Shown here piece by piece: positions 35,281 through 47,300 of a DNA stretch of 64,000 bases. A model generated the notes under the pieces. The model was not told the DNA's origin. It did no database searches and worked only from the letters and a program-made list of their open reading frames with translations. Position 1 is the first letter of the stretch. Each line of letters begins with the position of its first letter. The translations under genes and the position numbers were made by a program. Origin of the DNA: Lactarius indigo (Eukaryota > Basidiomycota > Agaricomycetes > Russulales > Russulaceae); contig JAFKAC010000073.1 in NCBI GenBank assembly GCA_025766275.1, forward strand, positions 1-64,000. Reading direction: 5' to 3'.

Positions 35281-35717
35281 GCTAATTCTGGCACGCTGCA
35301 GATGAGCTTGAGGTGTTCCTGCTGAGGTGTACCCTTGGCAAAACTGATACAGTAAATGGTCATCCATGGGGCAGTTTTTCTTTTTCGTGTAACCCTTTTA
35401 TATCCCGGTTTAGCAGGCAACGAACCTAGACCTTACCAACTACATTGAATTCAAGTTATTTATGGGGCGATTCCGCGACGTCCTTTCGCTCTAAATGCAT
35501 CCGAAAGGACCGAAACTCCATCGTGATCGAGCTCCGTCATCTGTGATAATGGACGTCTCCAAGTCCCCCCCCCCCCCTGATCGCTCTTCCGCCGGTGATT
35601 TCCCTTGATCTTCGCCTTTGAAGTCGACCAGGTGATCACCAACCTTATTCTCGGGCTCATTACTGAAATGTACTTAAGAATGACATCGCACAGTCTCCGA
35701 CCACACTCTTGTTTCCC

Positions 35718-37643
35718 ATGGGCACTCTCCATCTTCTTGGTTTTGTTTCTGTGCCCGAGTTTCGCGGTGACCGCACAACTCACCTCCTCGTTCTGGCCCC
35801 CTTCGTCGGCTTCATACTCTGGCTCATAGCTAGACTCGCTCAGAGAACCTTCCGTACTCTCCCACCGGGCCCCAAAGGGCTCCCTATCATCGGCGACTTT
35901 TTTCACATCACAGATCTGGATTGGTTGGCGTCACCACAACGCAAGGATGAATACGGTGACATTTTACATTCCCAAGGCCTCCAAAACCTGCTTACTGACA
36001 TGATCCTTTCAGGCGAGATTATGTACATAGGTGCCCTTGGGCGGGGGGTCGTCGTCATCAACAGCCAACGCGTCGCCATTGATTTACTCGAAAAGCGATC
36101 GAACATATACTCGGATCGACAGAAGTACATATGCGCAGGAGATTTCTCGACAAAAAACATGATGCTTTCCATGGCGTCCTATGGAGACCTGTGTGCCATC
36201 AACAATCCGTCTGCTATCTTGCCCTAATATTTTACAGATGGCGCCGCTTCCGTCGTCTCACCGTCGAAGGTTACTCTAAAACAGCCGCCCAACACTTCCA
36301 CCCTATCCAAGGCCGCGAGGCCCTCATGCTGGCGCTTGCGCTGATAAAGGGTCCATCCGATCTGGGAAAGCATCTCCAGCGGCACACGTGGTCTATTATG
36401 TTGTCCATCAACTACCATCTTCCGCCGGTAGAATCAGAGAATGACCCGGTTGTCGTCCGAATCGCAAAACAAGCGGACCGCTTGTTACATGAGATACAGC
36501 TTGGATCGCGTCTAGTCGAATTTTTCACTTGGATGAGATATATTCCGAGCACGTAGGTGTACTTCGTGTATTGTTGCATGGATCGTAGGTCTCCTCTTAC
36601 GTCCTTCTTAGGTTCGCCAAGTGGAAACGGGACGCAGAGTACTGGTTCGTCCAAGATTCACTCATGTACGAAGGTCTTATCGGCAAAATTGAAAATGATA
36701 TGGTACGTTCTCGCAGCAGCAGTGGCGCGCAAATGAGATCGGTAATGGATTCTGCACCAGGCAAACGGAATCGACCGACCAAGCTTTGGTGCTTCAATTA
36801 TCCATAGTCGGAGTACACACGACCTTTCAGTATGCGAGCAGGCTTGGCTCGTTGGCACCACAGTGTATGTCCCCAAATATGTGCTCCCAAACATAGCGAA
36901 AATCTGATGGAATAATCTGCCGCAGTAGCGTGGGTGGAGAGACCACGGCTAATACGCTCCTGTGGTGGATTCTCGCCATGCTCGCATATCCCGAGGTCCA
37001 AATCCGCGCGCATGCCGAGCTTGATGAGGTGGTCGGAAACGCTCGTCCACCAACCATTGCCGACCTTCCCTCTCTCCCATATATCCGCGCGATGGTAAAA
37101 GAGACGTTGCGATGGTCGCCTACGGTTCCCTTGGGCGTGCCGCATGCCTTAAGTGAGGACGACTGGTACGAGGGCATGTTCATTCCTAAGGGCACAATCT
37201 TCTTCCAAAACATGCGTACGATCAACTTCGACCCGGAGGTGTTTGGGAGTAACGCGATGGACTTCGACCCGTCTAGGTATCTGGACGATAAAGGCCAGGT
37301 TAAGACACTGAAAGCGGGCCGGGAGGACGGGCACGTGTCGTTCGGGTTCGGGCGGCGGATATGTCCTGGTAGGTTCGTTGCTGAAAAGACACTCGCAATC
37401 GACATTGCGACGCTTGTTTGGGCTATGCGATTCGAGCGTCCTAAAGGTGCGCGGGGTGAGTTGGACCTACGGAATATGGTTCACACTGGCGTAACTGCGT
37501 ACGTGGCTTTTGCTCGCTCCTTTGACGGGTTCATCTTAATAACTAGTTGGCACAGCCAACCTCGACCTTTCGAGTATAAGATAATCCCTCGGTCTACGGA
37601 GGCTGAAAGTTTACTGAAAGATACGCTGAATGTGTATGGGTGA
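35718..37643 (+). CDS. Cytochrome P450 monooxygenase (copy 1)
   Basis: Six exons (35718-35955, 36013-36190, 36238-36552, 36612-36702, 36761-36864, 36926-37643) joined by 47-61 nt GT-AG introns give an uninterrupted 547-residue protein. Features in order are an N-terminal hydrophobic anchor and the proline hinge LPPGPKGLPIIGD. The C-helix WRRFR is intact. The I-helix reads VGGETT, with Val where [AG] is usual. KETLR is the ExxR motif, FDPSRYL follows, and the heme loop is FGFGRRICPGR with the Cys ligand. It should be an ER-bound heme monooxygenase working with a P450 reductase; the substrate is unknown. It belongs with the O-methylsterigmatocystin oxidoreductase-like fungal P450s by general resemblance. 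Copy 2 at 51050 has the same intron positions. Confidence 0.9.
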
Positions 37644-39372
37644 AGGGGCCGTAGGCTTGTGATATCGCAGCGTCGCTGGATGTCCTATTGTCACGATTTT
37701 TGTTCGGTTTCGGGTGACGAAACGCAGCGGGCTGGTACACTGGCACCAGACATTGTCAGGAACGACTGAAGCACCAGGTGCGCATAAGGCGACTTAAATA
37801 CACCGAAAGGAGCGTAACTACCCGTGAAATAAGATACACCAATGATATCTCAACTAAGTAGAGGGCAAAGGATTGTCCCTGATCATACTCGTATTGTAAA
37901 GTCCGAATCGTATCTAAGGATCGTGATGCAAGCACGACTACACCTCGCGTTTCACTCATGCCCGACGCAGAGGTAACTCGCGCGTGGACGCACACCCATA
38001 TTTCAACATCGGGCTCATAAAATATGTGGCTCTTTCACAGTATAAGAAAGTTCGTCGTGATTCAGTGTGGCTCGGCCTACGGTATAAAGGAGAAGGAGTA
38101 TCCTCACGCTTCAATGCTGACGCGTAGTTCTGCGGGCCGCGATATACTTTCGTGCTGCATCACTTACGCTAACTCAAGATGGAGCGTCTATACCAACACA
38201 GTACGAAGATGCGCGTATTGCCAATGTTGTCTGCATCAACAGAAGAACCTACACCCCGCGTCTGTCGCAAAATTCCGTTAGTTTAACGTAGTTATAAACA
38301 ATCGAAAAATTCTTATAATATAATATGATCTCTCCGAAATTTCTCTTTATATTTCCTGTCACCTTTTGAAGCTAGGATACCTTAGATCACAAGAGAGAGA
38401 GAACAACCAAGGAACAGCGGACGCACACCAAGACGCGCATATGCCGTGAGTCACGTGAGTATGTTGACTGGTTGATATTAACGACTAGATGACAGCTAGC
38501 CCTCGACCTTTCGAATACAAGATGACCGCTCAATTCACGGATGCTGAAGGTTTACTGAAAGACACACTGAATTTGTACGAGCGAAAGGGCCCTGGGCCTG
38601 TGACGTCGTGGCATCCTATAGTCAAGATGTTTTGGTTTTGGTCCGTGGTTGTACCATCCACAAGGAGTATGATGCCCCGCAAAATGAAAACAGTAACAAA
38701 ATAAGCAACATAGAGTATAATAGGATTGTCTGATCCGGCAACACCGCACCGAACACTTGAATTTTGGGCAAATGCCACGTGCACCAAATAGACCCGAAGT
38801 CACCAGCGCCTGCCCCAGCGGGCTTGATTTGTCGTTCGGGTCAAAGTAGACAACGAAGTGGCCATTAAGGAACTCTCGTCTAAGCTTAATAGCAAGCCAG
38901 GGTATTGCATTGCAGCCGATATGCTGAACATGGCAGCGAGACTGAAAAAGATTAATGGGATGTTTTTGCACTAACAATTAGGTGGACGGTGGACCGCAGA
39001 GCACTCCAAAATACCAGGAGACGAGAAAGTAGACAAGCGAAGAAAGCAATGGACGGCCTTGCTTCCGAAATCCCTCACCTCCTGGTGATGGCTAAGAAGG
39101 AGTACAGTATCAAAACCAGCGAGCCATAGATGGAAGGAAGATGATTAGCATATCGAACCCATCAACGAAATTCATTGAATGGACCATCTATCTAGATTCA
39201 GATTCCTGTCAAAGGAAGCAGATTCTCAATCCCCTACTTACGGAGCGCGCAAAGTAATTCCGCACCGCGCCTCACAATTCGCAAGGCACTCATAGGCGCG
39301 CATCGAGATAAGAACTTATTTGAAGGCACGCGCGTAGCGCTCGAGCTCAAAGCCTCACGCGTCACGGCCTTA
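37644..39372. other. Intergenic region with duplicated relics
   Basis: 38030-38170 resembles 34430-34555 (CTCTTTCACA, TCCTCACGCTTCAAT.CTGAC, GCGATATACTTTCGTGC). Further right, 38490-38660 is a P450 3' end relic (annotated separately). No other coding signal is seen. The left end of the Tc1-type transposon follows. Confidence 0.5.
38490..38660 (+). pseudogene. P450 3' end relic
   Basis: The translation SPRPFEYKMTAQFTDAEGLL...KDTLNLY matches the last 25-30 residues of both P450 genes (PRPFEYKIIPR.TEAE.LLKDTLNVYG). The flank CCTATAGTCAAGATGTTTTGG resembles the 3' flank of copy 2 (CCTATTGTCATGATGTTTTGG). Nothing of the upstream exons is present, so it is a leftover from a tandem duplication. Confidence 0.8.
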
Positions 39373-39427
39373 CAGCCGTTTTCATATCGATAGTCCGATT
39401 TTCGGAAAAGCTACTAGCGGGCTGAGT
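39373..39427 (+). repeat. Left terminal inverted repeat of the Tc1-type transposon
   Basis: 55 bp identical to the reverse complement of 50665-50719. A long A/G-only tract (AAAAGAGAAAAG-like, about 39478-39533) lies inside it. Confidence 0.95.
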
Positions 39428-39738
39428 TCCGGGATCCCCCGTCGGCATATTTGCCGAGACTTACCGTATTTTTTGGTGAAATAAAAAATAAAATAAAAAA
39501 GAGAAAAGAAAAAGAAAAAAGAAAAAGAAAAGAGGCAAGTCGAGATTATTACGACTTTGCGCAATCTACGCGTTCACCAAGCATAATATCTGCCAGTGCA
39601 CGACACATCCCGTGTTGGCCGCATTGGCCAAAATATAAAGTGGAACGATGGCGGGTACTACATTTTGTTTGGAGCTGGGGGTTGATTCAGTTATAAAATG
39701 GTGAAGACGACGGCGGCGATGCGTTACCTGACTCTGCT

Positions 39739-41521
39739 ATGGATCCTGCACAGCACCTCAGCAACACCCAGCAACGCACGCCAGTGGGCTATCCTCTACC
39801 GCCGCCTCACGTTGCTCCTCACCCGGGATACTTGCCCCACCATGTGCCATATCCTCCTCCGTTGACCCCAGGCCCAACCCCACTTGCGCCCTACCCGCCA
39901 ACACCCAATGGTTTCAGTCAGCAGTATCAACCATGGCCGCCGTACGCACCGTACTATCCCCATCCATTGCCAATGGTGTCGCCTCCACACCCAGCCGGTG
40001 GTACCGCTGGACCTATGCCAATGCCAATATCGACGCCAACACGCCAACCTCCTGCAACACCTGTGAGATCTTCGGGCAGTGCTAGGAAGCGCTATGTGAA
40101 CAGTCAACGTGAACCTGGAGGTAAGTCAGCTCACATATACTGTAACGAAACTCGCTTACCTGATCTTCCAGTGTGGGAATTTGATGTGAGCGTTGCCTCG
40201 AGCGAGGCAAAAAGTGTCTTCAAGGGACACAGTGCGATGAGCTGGGATGAGCTTCAGATGGAAGTAATGAAGCGTCTTCGTGACGCCGTATTACCAGTAC
40301 AGTTGGGGTATAAGTTATCCGGGGATCTTGGTAAGATGTCATACTTGAGTAGTGAGGACGAGTGGGAAGCCACACTCACCCGTCTGAACGCAAAAATAAT
40401 CGTGGCCCGTAAGAACGCAGTGAGCATTGAAATCCAGAACTTGGTGAGGAATTCTTGCTCCCAGTGGCCGTGTTACTAATCGTTTGTAGACAAAGGCACC
40501 GTCAAAGGTGCCAAAGGCATCAGGTAGCAGGGGAAAACGTAGGCGCGAGGACAATGTCCCTCCACCTGTGAACACCAAACAGGGGGCGGTGTATCAAGCA
40601 TACAAAGAGTTAGAAATTGCCCTCAGATGCGAAGCCCATAGGGGCCATTGTTATGTCGACCGTTTGGGTGGACGCGACAACCACAAATGCCTAGATCATA
40701 AGGCGATGACATTTTGGGCAAAAAAAATTGTGAGCGACTATGGCGGACAATGTTTGCTGTACTCACGTATGCTGGTATAGACACTCAATGAGGCGAGGAT
40801 CGACTTGCCCCCAAACCTGAAGCCGTTTGACCGGCTACCCACTAGCAAGAGAGCCCGCAACTCACATGGTGTACCCGAGGTTCATGTCGCAGTGAACATC
40901 GCATCGCCAGGGTCTACAGTGGGGGCATCAGTAACATCGGTGACATCGGAGACTCACCCAGCTACTCCAAGTCGTCAGCGTCCCACGTCGATGCCCAACC
41001 CCGCAACCCCCACCCCAATTGACCTACCCGTCCGTCTCCTCCTGGAGCTGATGGATATCCATGACCCATCTCCGACCTTCGACTATGTTGATATGGAGTC
41101 GGAGCTTGTTGACTTTGGTATGAGCACCGTGATGGAGGTGTATGAGATGCACCAGATATTGCTGGAGACAGTGGGGGGTCTTGGGAAGGAAGGCGCACGT
41201 AGTCTTCATGCGTACGTGAAGAAGTGGCTGTTGCCACTGATGCGACCGAATGGGGAAGGTCACGGTGTCACAGTGGGTGACAGGCAGGAGGTGGCAGTCG
41301 AGGACAAGGTCGAGGACGTTGAGGTTGTTGAGGTTGTTGGTCCAAGTCGTGTCCCAGGCGATAGGAAGGGTAAAGGACGGATGCTGAAAGAAGAGAGTCA
41401 TGAGGCTATTTTCGTATGGTCAAGTGACGAGGAGGGAGAACAGGAGAGGCAAGGGTGGGTGAAGGACGAAAACCGTGACGAAGATGATTGGGCGGCGACT
41501 GAGGCCACATCCGTCGAGTAG
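39739..41521 (+). CDS. Unknown protein carried by the Tc1-type transposon
   Basis: Four exons (39739-40120, 40172-40443, 40490-40729, 40781-41521) with 46-51 nt GT-AG introns give an unbroken 544-residue frame. The first 110 residues are Pro/Tyr-rich and probably disordered. A middle region (WEFDVSVASSEAKSVFKGHS... to IEIQNL) looks like a compact alpha/beta domain. After a basic stretch (RGKRRRED) there is a Cys/His-rich block (LRCEAHRGHCYVD...DNHKCLDHKAMTFWA) that could bind metal. The C terminus is acidic. I recall similar proteins in many basidiomycete genomes, without known function. Its place between the inverted repeats suggests a transposition accessory or a passenger gene. Confidence 0.75.
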
Positions 41522-41825
41522 ACGACCACCAAGATACCCGTAGCACACAACCACAACACACGTACTAATTGCATAGATTGTGACAAAGGAGGCAATACAC
41601 TAGTGAACTGAACGACTACGCAATATATTCGCTGTGCTGGTACCAACAGAAAGTGTCCTCCGGCGTCACACTATAGATTGCCTCCCAAATCACCTTGTAC
41701 GGATCCGCGCCGATACCCTCAATCTCACCAAGAATGTAATCACGATTGGCACGTAGCCACGCCTTGATGGAGGAGAATGCCTCCTCAATAGGGTTCAGGT
41801 CGGGCGAGTAAGGGGGGAGATAGAT

Positions 41826-42326
41826 TGTTACGGTACGGACTTGGTGACTCATTACACACGACCCATGACCGGTTATGACTACGGTCCGGTATCAGCATTA
41901 GTCATGGACTCTTACTTCGTATCAGTCAGCATAGTAGTTCGCATGTGATTGTGACTCATGTATGACTCATTCCTAGGATAGCTGTACTAGGGTTCGAGCT
42001 AGTTACGCTATTGGTTACATACTATTCGAGCGGCGCTTTAAAGCCCGCGTGTATATGTATAAGTAGTCGACTCGGAAGACCAAGAGTCCCCATCTTGGTC
42101 TTCTTCAATCCACCACTTGACTTGTCTGTCTTAGTCGTTGGCTAAGAGTACTTCTGTTTCTATCCACCAAGGAATAGTGCCTCTATATCTTACGCTGCAG
42201 CGTGTGCCAGAGCGCCCCTGTTCAGCTTGCGTTGGGTTGACACGTGATCCCCATTCGCCTGATTTTCGCTAAGTCGATTACACCGTCTTCGTGTCCAAGT
42301 CGGACTAACGCCGGTGGAGCGTAACA
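41826..42326 (+). repeat. 5' LTR of G6, with predicted promoter
   Basis: 501 bp, TGTTACGG...GCGTAACA. A TATA-like TATATGTATAAG (about 42051-42062) lies roughly 30-40 bp before ATCTTGGTCTT (42092-42102), the predicted RNA start deduced from primer-site complementarity. The downstream LTR part and leader contain no ATG. Confidence 0.95.
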
Positions 42327-42328
42327 TT

Positions 42329-42339
42329 AAGACCAAGAT
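42329..42339 (+). promoter_or_regulatory. Self-complementary primer-binding site of G6
   Basis: AAGACCAAGAT begins 2 nt after the LTR and is the perfect reverse complement of ATCTTGGTCTT at 42092-42102. A TATA-like box sits upstream of the latter. This matches the self-priming layout of Tf1/sushi elements. Confidence 0.78.
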
Positions 42340-42365
42340 CCTCAATCGTGGCGTACTCGACCTGA

Positions 42366-44327
42366 GACCAGTGGACGTCCTTCCGTCCCTATCATATTGA
42401 AAGACGAGGAGATCGCAACGTACCTACAAAATTTTTGGGAGCAGCCCAGTGGAGAGAACGAGGAGAAGACACCGGATACTTTGTAGAGTTTAACGGTCCT
42501 AACCGTTTCCGACCCGTTGAGTTCAATTTTGAACACCTCTGTTGGACTGAGGTTACTTGGAACCCCATAGATCATCGCTGGGACATTATACGACCAGCAG
42601 GGAGAAACTACAACTGTGACGTTGATGTGCGAGAACTCAATAGCCGCGCAGATTACGGTCCTATTGACGGACAAGCACGAGAACATACGGACGAAGGAAT
42701 CAGCGGGGAAGAAACCTCTGAAAATCAATCCCCAAGCAGAGGAACAACGCCAGCAGAAGAAGCTAGTTTGGGAGCAATCGGAGATCACATCATACGGCGA
42801 ACTGAGTCCCTTACTATTCATCAACCCGAACCCGAAGTAATCCATATCCACAGTCCAGCAGTCGCAATGGCAACTGCCACTATCACACAAGAGGAATTGC
42901 AGCTCACTACCAAAGCCAGGGATCAAATAGCCCTGGAAGAACAGAGACGTATCGCAGAAGAATCGCGAGCCAATTTGGCTCCTATCAACCCATATACCGG
43001 ACACCGAATGACTGACGATGACGTAGCAATCCATCGTGCAATAGGACCCGATGTAGCCGATCCTCCCAGTGGAGGAGGCGGACCCCCCGGTGATTTGCCC
43101 GGAGGAGGAGGAAGACCACCATCAAGAGGGTTCGGATTTCAAGGATTCCCTGGAGGGTTCCCAGGAGGACCACCAGGAGGAGGACCACCAGGAGGAGGAC
43201 CTCCGGGGGGAGGATTACCAGGTGCAGGACCCATTATCCCCCCTCCAAGTAATAAATTAGCTGGCGAAGCACCCACAGTATTCGATGGAGAACGCGCCAA
43301 AGTTGAAGCATTCCTCACTCAATGGCACGTCTACTGGGGCATGAATGCCGATGAAGGTATCATGGCGACCCCATACCGACGCGCCCTACTTTTCCTCTCT
43401 TACATCAAAGGCGTCAATGTTAGCGAATGGGTATTAGCTATGCTCACCTGGCTTAACGGCCAGATACAAGGAGGAATACCCCGCACAAGTGAAGGATTGT
43501 GGAACGAAGTGACGCGCAGTTTCATGCAGCGCTTCCGCAATACGATGGAACAAGAACAAGCTCAATACGAGCTCAAAAAGGGAGTTAAGATGATCGGGGG
43601 CAATCTAGATGAGTATTGTACCCAGTTCGAACAATTGATACGCCGCGCTCAATATCGGCTCGATGATCCCCAGACGTTGGATCTATTTGCAAGCGGATTA
43701 CCAAGAGACCTGTATGAGAAGGTCTATACCCTCGACAACCCTCGCAACTACCGCGAGTGGAAGGAAGCAGCCACTACCCGTCAACAACAATATCTCCATC
43801 TCAAAGCAGTATTGAACAAAGGAGTTCCCTCAGGACAAGGACAGGGAAGACAGCGACAACAACGACAGTGGCAGGGACCGCCAAGAAGCTCTTGGCAACC
43901 AAGAAATCTACCCCGAGATCCAAACGCTATGGATACCTCGGCCGATCGAATTCGAGGGCGACTCGCGGGAGCAGAAGACATACTTGCCCCGCGTCCTCCG
44001 TACCGACCACGAGGAGGGTTCCTCCAAAGAGGAGGAGGACGCAGTAATCAAAGGCCAGTCACATGTTATAACTGCGGAAAGGACGGACACATGGCCCGCG
44101 ATTGCAGACAGCCGCGGGGGGGATATCAACCCCAAGCATCGACCAGTCGGTACATCGACACCGACTATCATCAACAAGAACCAGAAGTCGCTACCAGGGC
44201 GGTCCAAGAGGTGCCCCCTCAACAGCGCGCCAGCGACTGGCTTAATGGGGTAGCTGGAGAGTCAGACGACGTAAAAGACATTATCCTCCAACAGTTGTGG
44301 AAAAAGGAGGGTTTTCAGGACGCCTGA
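42366..44327 (+). CDS. gag: Gag polyprotein of G6
   Basis: The frame is open from 42366, directly after a TGA (42363-42365) that replaces an Arg codon of the conserved TRDQW start seen in G1. The aligned start codon upstream is GTG (42348), and no in-frame ATG occurs in the first 145 or so codons. Domains are the N-terminal VEFNGPNRFRPVEFNF block, an acidic linker, a Gly/Pro-rich stretch (43060-43240) and the gag domain from QWHVYWGMNADEG. The knuckle is CYNCGKDGHMARDC (about 44070-44110). The end is WKKEGFQDA-stop. The protein would package RNA and build the particle. Whether this copy can be translated from its 5' end is doubtful. Confidence 0.85.
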   Translation, partial: DQWTSFRPYHIERRGDRNVPTKFLGAAQWRERGEDTGYFVEFNGPNRFRPVEFNFEHLCWTEVTWNPIDHRWDIIRPAGRNYNCDVDVRELNSRADYGPIDGQAREHTDEGISGEETSENQSPSRGTTPAEEASLGAIGDHIIRRTESLTIHQPEPEVIHIHSPAVAMATATITQEELQLTTKARDQIALEEQRRIAEESRANLAPINPYTGHRMTDDDVAIHRAIGPDVADPPSGGGGPPGDLPGGGGRPPSRGFGFQGFPGGFPGGPPGGGPPGGGPPGGGLPGAGPIIPPPSNKLAGEAPTVFDGERAKVEAFLTQWHVYWGMNADEGIMATPYRRALLFLSYIKGVNVSEWVLAMLTWLNGQIQGGIPRTSEGLWNEVTRSFMQRFRNTMEQEQAQYELKKGVKMIGGNLDEYCTQFEQLIRRAQYRLDDPQTLDLFASGLPRDLYEKVYTLDNPRNYREWKEAATTRQQQYLHLKAVLNKGVPSGQGQGRQRQQRQWQGPPRSSWQPRNLPRDPNAMDTSADRIRGRLAGAEDILAPRPPYRPRGGFLQRGGGRSNQRPVTCYNCGKDGHMARDCRQPRGGYQPQASTSRYIDTDYHQQEPEVATRAVQEVPPQQRASDWLNGVAGESDDVKDIILQQLWKKEGFQDA

Positions 44328-47300
44328 ACCCATCGGCCTGGGTGAGGGCAGTTAATTGTAACAGTGTAATCATGACTCGCTATCGTTCTATGAGAGTTCC
44401 AGTATCGATTCGCACCAGTTACGCAATGGCCGACATACAGGCATTAGTCGACAGTGGAGCAACACATTGCTTCATGAAACCATCCTTCGCAAAAAGGATG
44501 GGACTTGGGACCAAACAACTCGATATCCTGAAAAAGATATGGAATATCGATAACACAGAAAATAAATCGGGACGTATCACCCATTATACCGACGTCGATG
44601 TCCAAACTAAAGGCATTCATAAGGAAATACGCTTCCTTATTACAGACATTGGCAACGAAGATATCGTGTTAGGGTACCCCTGGCTCGCAATTTACGATCC
44701 ACACATCAAATGGTCACAAGCTGCCATCCACGAAGACATGCTTCCTATTATTATTCGATCAACTAATCCCTATATTAAGACAACGCCGGTCGTTGCCTCA
44801 ACCACCGTCCAAAACGACGATTACGAAGTAGTACACTCCTGCGTTATCACTGACGAGCAACGACAACAATTCGAAGAAGGATGCCGAATCCGCGCTACCG
44901 CCACTGACCTCGCTATCGCCGCTCAACAATATGTCACCAAAGCTGAGTTACCCCCCGAATATCGAGAATTTGAACGTCTCTTCAGTGAAGAAGCGTCAGA
45001 CAGGTTCCCGCCTAGTAGACCCTGGGACCATGCAATCGAGTTCAAGCCAGGAACCGCAGACGCAATTGACTGTAAGATATATCCAATGACCCAAGAAGAG
45101 GACAAGAAACTACGCGAGTGGATCGACGAGCAACTAAAGAAGGGATATATAAGACCTTCGAAATCTCCCTACGCGTCATCCTTTTTCTTTATCAAGAAAA
45201 AGGATGGGAAGTTACGACCAGTCCAGGATTACCAAAAAATCAACGCAGTTACTATCCGCAATCAGTACCCCCTCCCCCTCATTTCCGACCTCATCACTGA
45301 TCTTAGCAACGCTCACATCTACACCAAACTTGATGTTAGATGGGGGTACAATAACGTACGGATCAAAGAAGGAGACGAGGAAAAGGCAGCGTTTAAAACA
45401 CGTTACAGCCTATTCGAACCTACGGTGATGTTTTTCGGCTTGACAAATTCCCCAGCAACGTTCCAGACTATGATGAACTTCATCTTCAGGGATATTATGG
45501 CAAAACATGAACAACGGGGAACCGTCATTCGGGTGTATATGGACGACATCGGTATCGCCACGGGACTTAACCACTCACTGTCAGATCATATCGAAGCCGT
45601 CAAAGACGTTCTCCGCGTATCCGCCGAACACGATCTATATTACAAACTCGAGAAGTGCCTCTTCCACTCCCCGCGCATGGATTACCTGGGGGTAATCCTT
45701 GAAAAGGGGGTGACTCGCATGGACCCTGTCAAAATTTCAGGAATCAAGGACTGGCCCACGCCAACCAAAGTTAAGGACGTCCGCTCTTTTCTAGGCTTCT
45801 GCAATTTTTACCGACCCTTCATACGAGGTTTCGCGACCAAAGCACGACCTCTTAACAAACTTACACGCAAAGACGCCGAATGGCACTGGGGAACCGAAGA
45901 AGAAAAGGCATTCCAAGACCTTAAAACCCTTGTCACTAGCGAACCCGTCTTAGCGCACCCGGATCTCACCCAACAATTCGAACTAGAAGTCGACGCGTCC
46001 GGCTTTGCTACGGGTGCGGTCCTTCTTCAATGCAAGACGGATGGAAAACGACATCCTATTGGCTATTACTCATCTACCCTTAATGAAGCCGAACGAAATT
46101 ATGACATTTACGACCTCGAACTCCTGGCGATCGTCAAGGCCTTCCGTCATTGGAGACCCCTTTTAGCAGGATCTCCCCACAAGATCAAAGTATTCTCGGA
46201 CCACCTCAATTTACAATACTGGAAATCGCCACAGAAGATCAGTAGGCGCGTAGCCAGGGAAGTACTTGAACTTTCGGAATATGATTTCGAAATTCACCAC
46301 ATCAAGGGAACTTCTAATGGACGCGCCGACGCACTATCACGAAGACCAGATTACGATCAAGGAGAAAACGACAACGAAGGAATAACAGTACTACCAGAAA
46401 GCGTTTTTGCACGCGCCACCACACTAGACGAACTGCAACATCCGCACTGGAGACCCGAAATCCTACCGGTAGAAATGACTCCAGAACATCCAATTTACGA
46501 ACAAGACATAGCTAAGTTGAAACCTTGGGTCGACGCTCACAAATTAAAAGACATTGAAGGGACATGGTATAAAGATGGACGACGAGTGGTCACCGGTGGT
46601 ATTCACGACAAACGCACCATCATTGCCGCTCACCACAACTCTCCTGTCTATGGTCATCCAGGAATCAAGCGCACCCTCCAACTCACCGAACGACATTACT
46701 GGTGGCCACAAATGAAGAACGATGTCCAAGATTACGTCAAAGGCTGTGCGGAATGCCAGCAACACAAAGTCAATCTTCGTCCCATCAGAGCGCCTCTGCA
46801 ACCTATCTACCCTAAACCGGAAGCCCTACCATTCGAAACTATCGCAGTAGATTTTATCACCAAGCTCCCTATCTCTTGGGGCTACGACTCTATTCTCACG
46901 GTAACAGATCACGACTGCACCAAGGCTGCCGTCTTCATCCCCTGTAATGAAGAGATAACAGCCGAAGGAACAGCCGCCCTGTACGTTTCACATGTGTTCC
47001 CACGATTCGGACTCCCCTCGCGCGTTATCAGTGACCGAGATCCCCGCTTCGCATCTAAGTTTATGCGAGAGATATGCAAAATCCTTGGCATCAGCCAAAA
47101 CATCTCAACTGCTTATCACCCCAGAACCGATGGCCAATCGGAACGAACGAATCAATGGCTAGAACAATATCTCCGCTTCTGGGTAAATGAACGACAAGAC
47201 GACTGGGTTCGCTATCTGCCTATGGCGGAATTCACGCATAACAATTGGCCTAATGAAACCACGCGGGAGTCCCCCTTCTTTCTCTTATCTGGGTTCAACC

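Noticed and set aside
39478..39535. Long A/G-only tract as a possible polypurine tract or replication element
   Set aside because: It lies inside a DNA transposon with no adjacent LTR; better seen as simple-sequence DNA.
44297..44299. GTG as an independent start codon of G6 pol
   Set aside because: The equivalent codon in G1 and G5 is ATG, but all three share the GGGTTTT overlap, which explains pol expression without a separate start.
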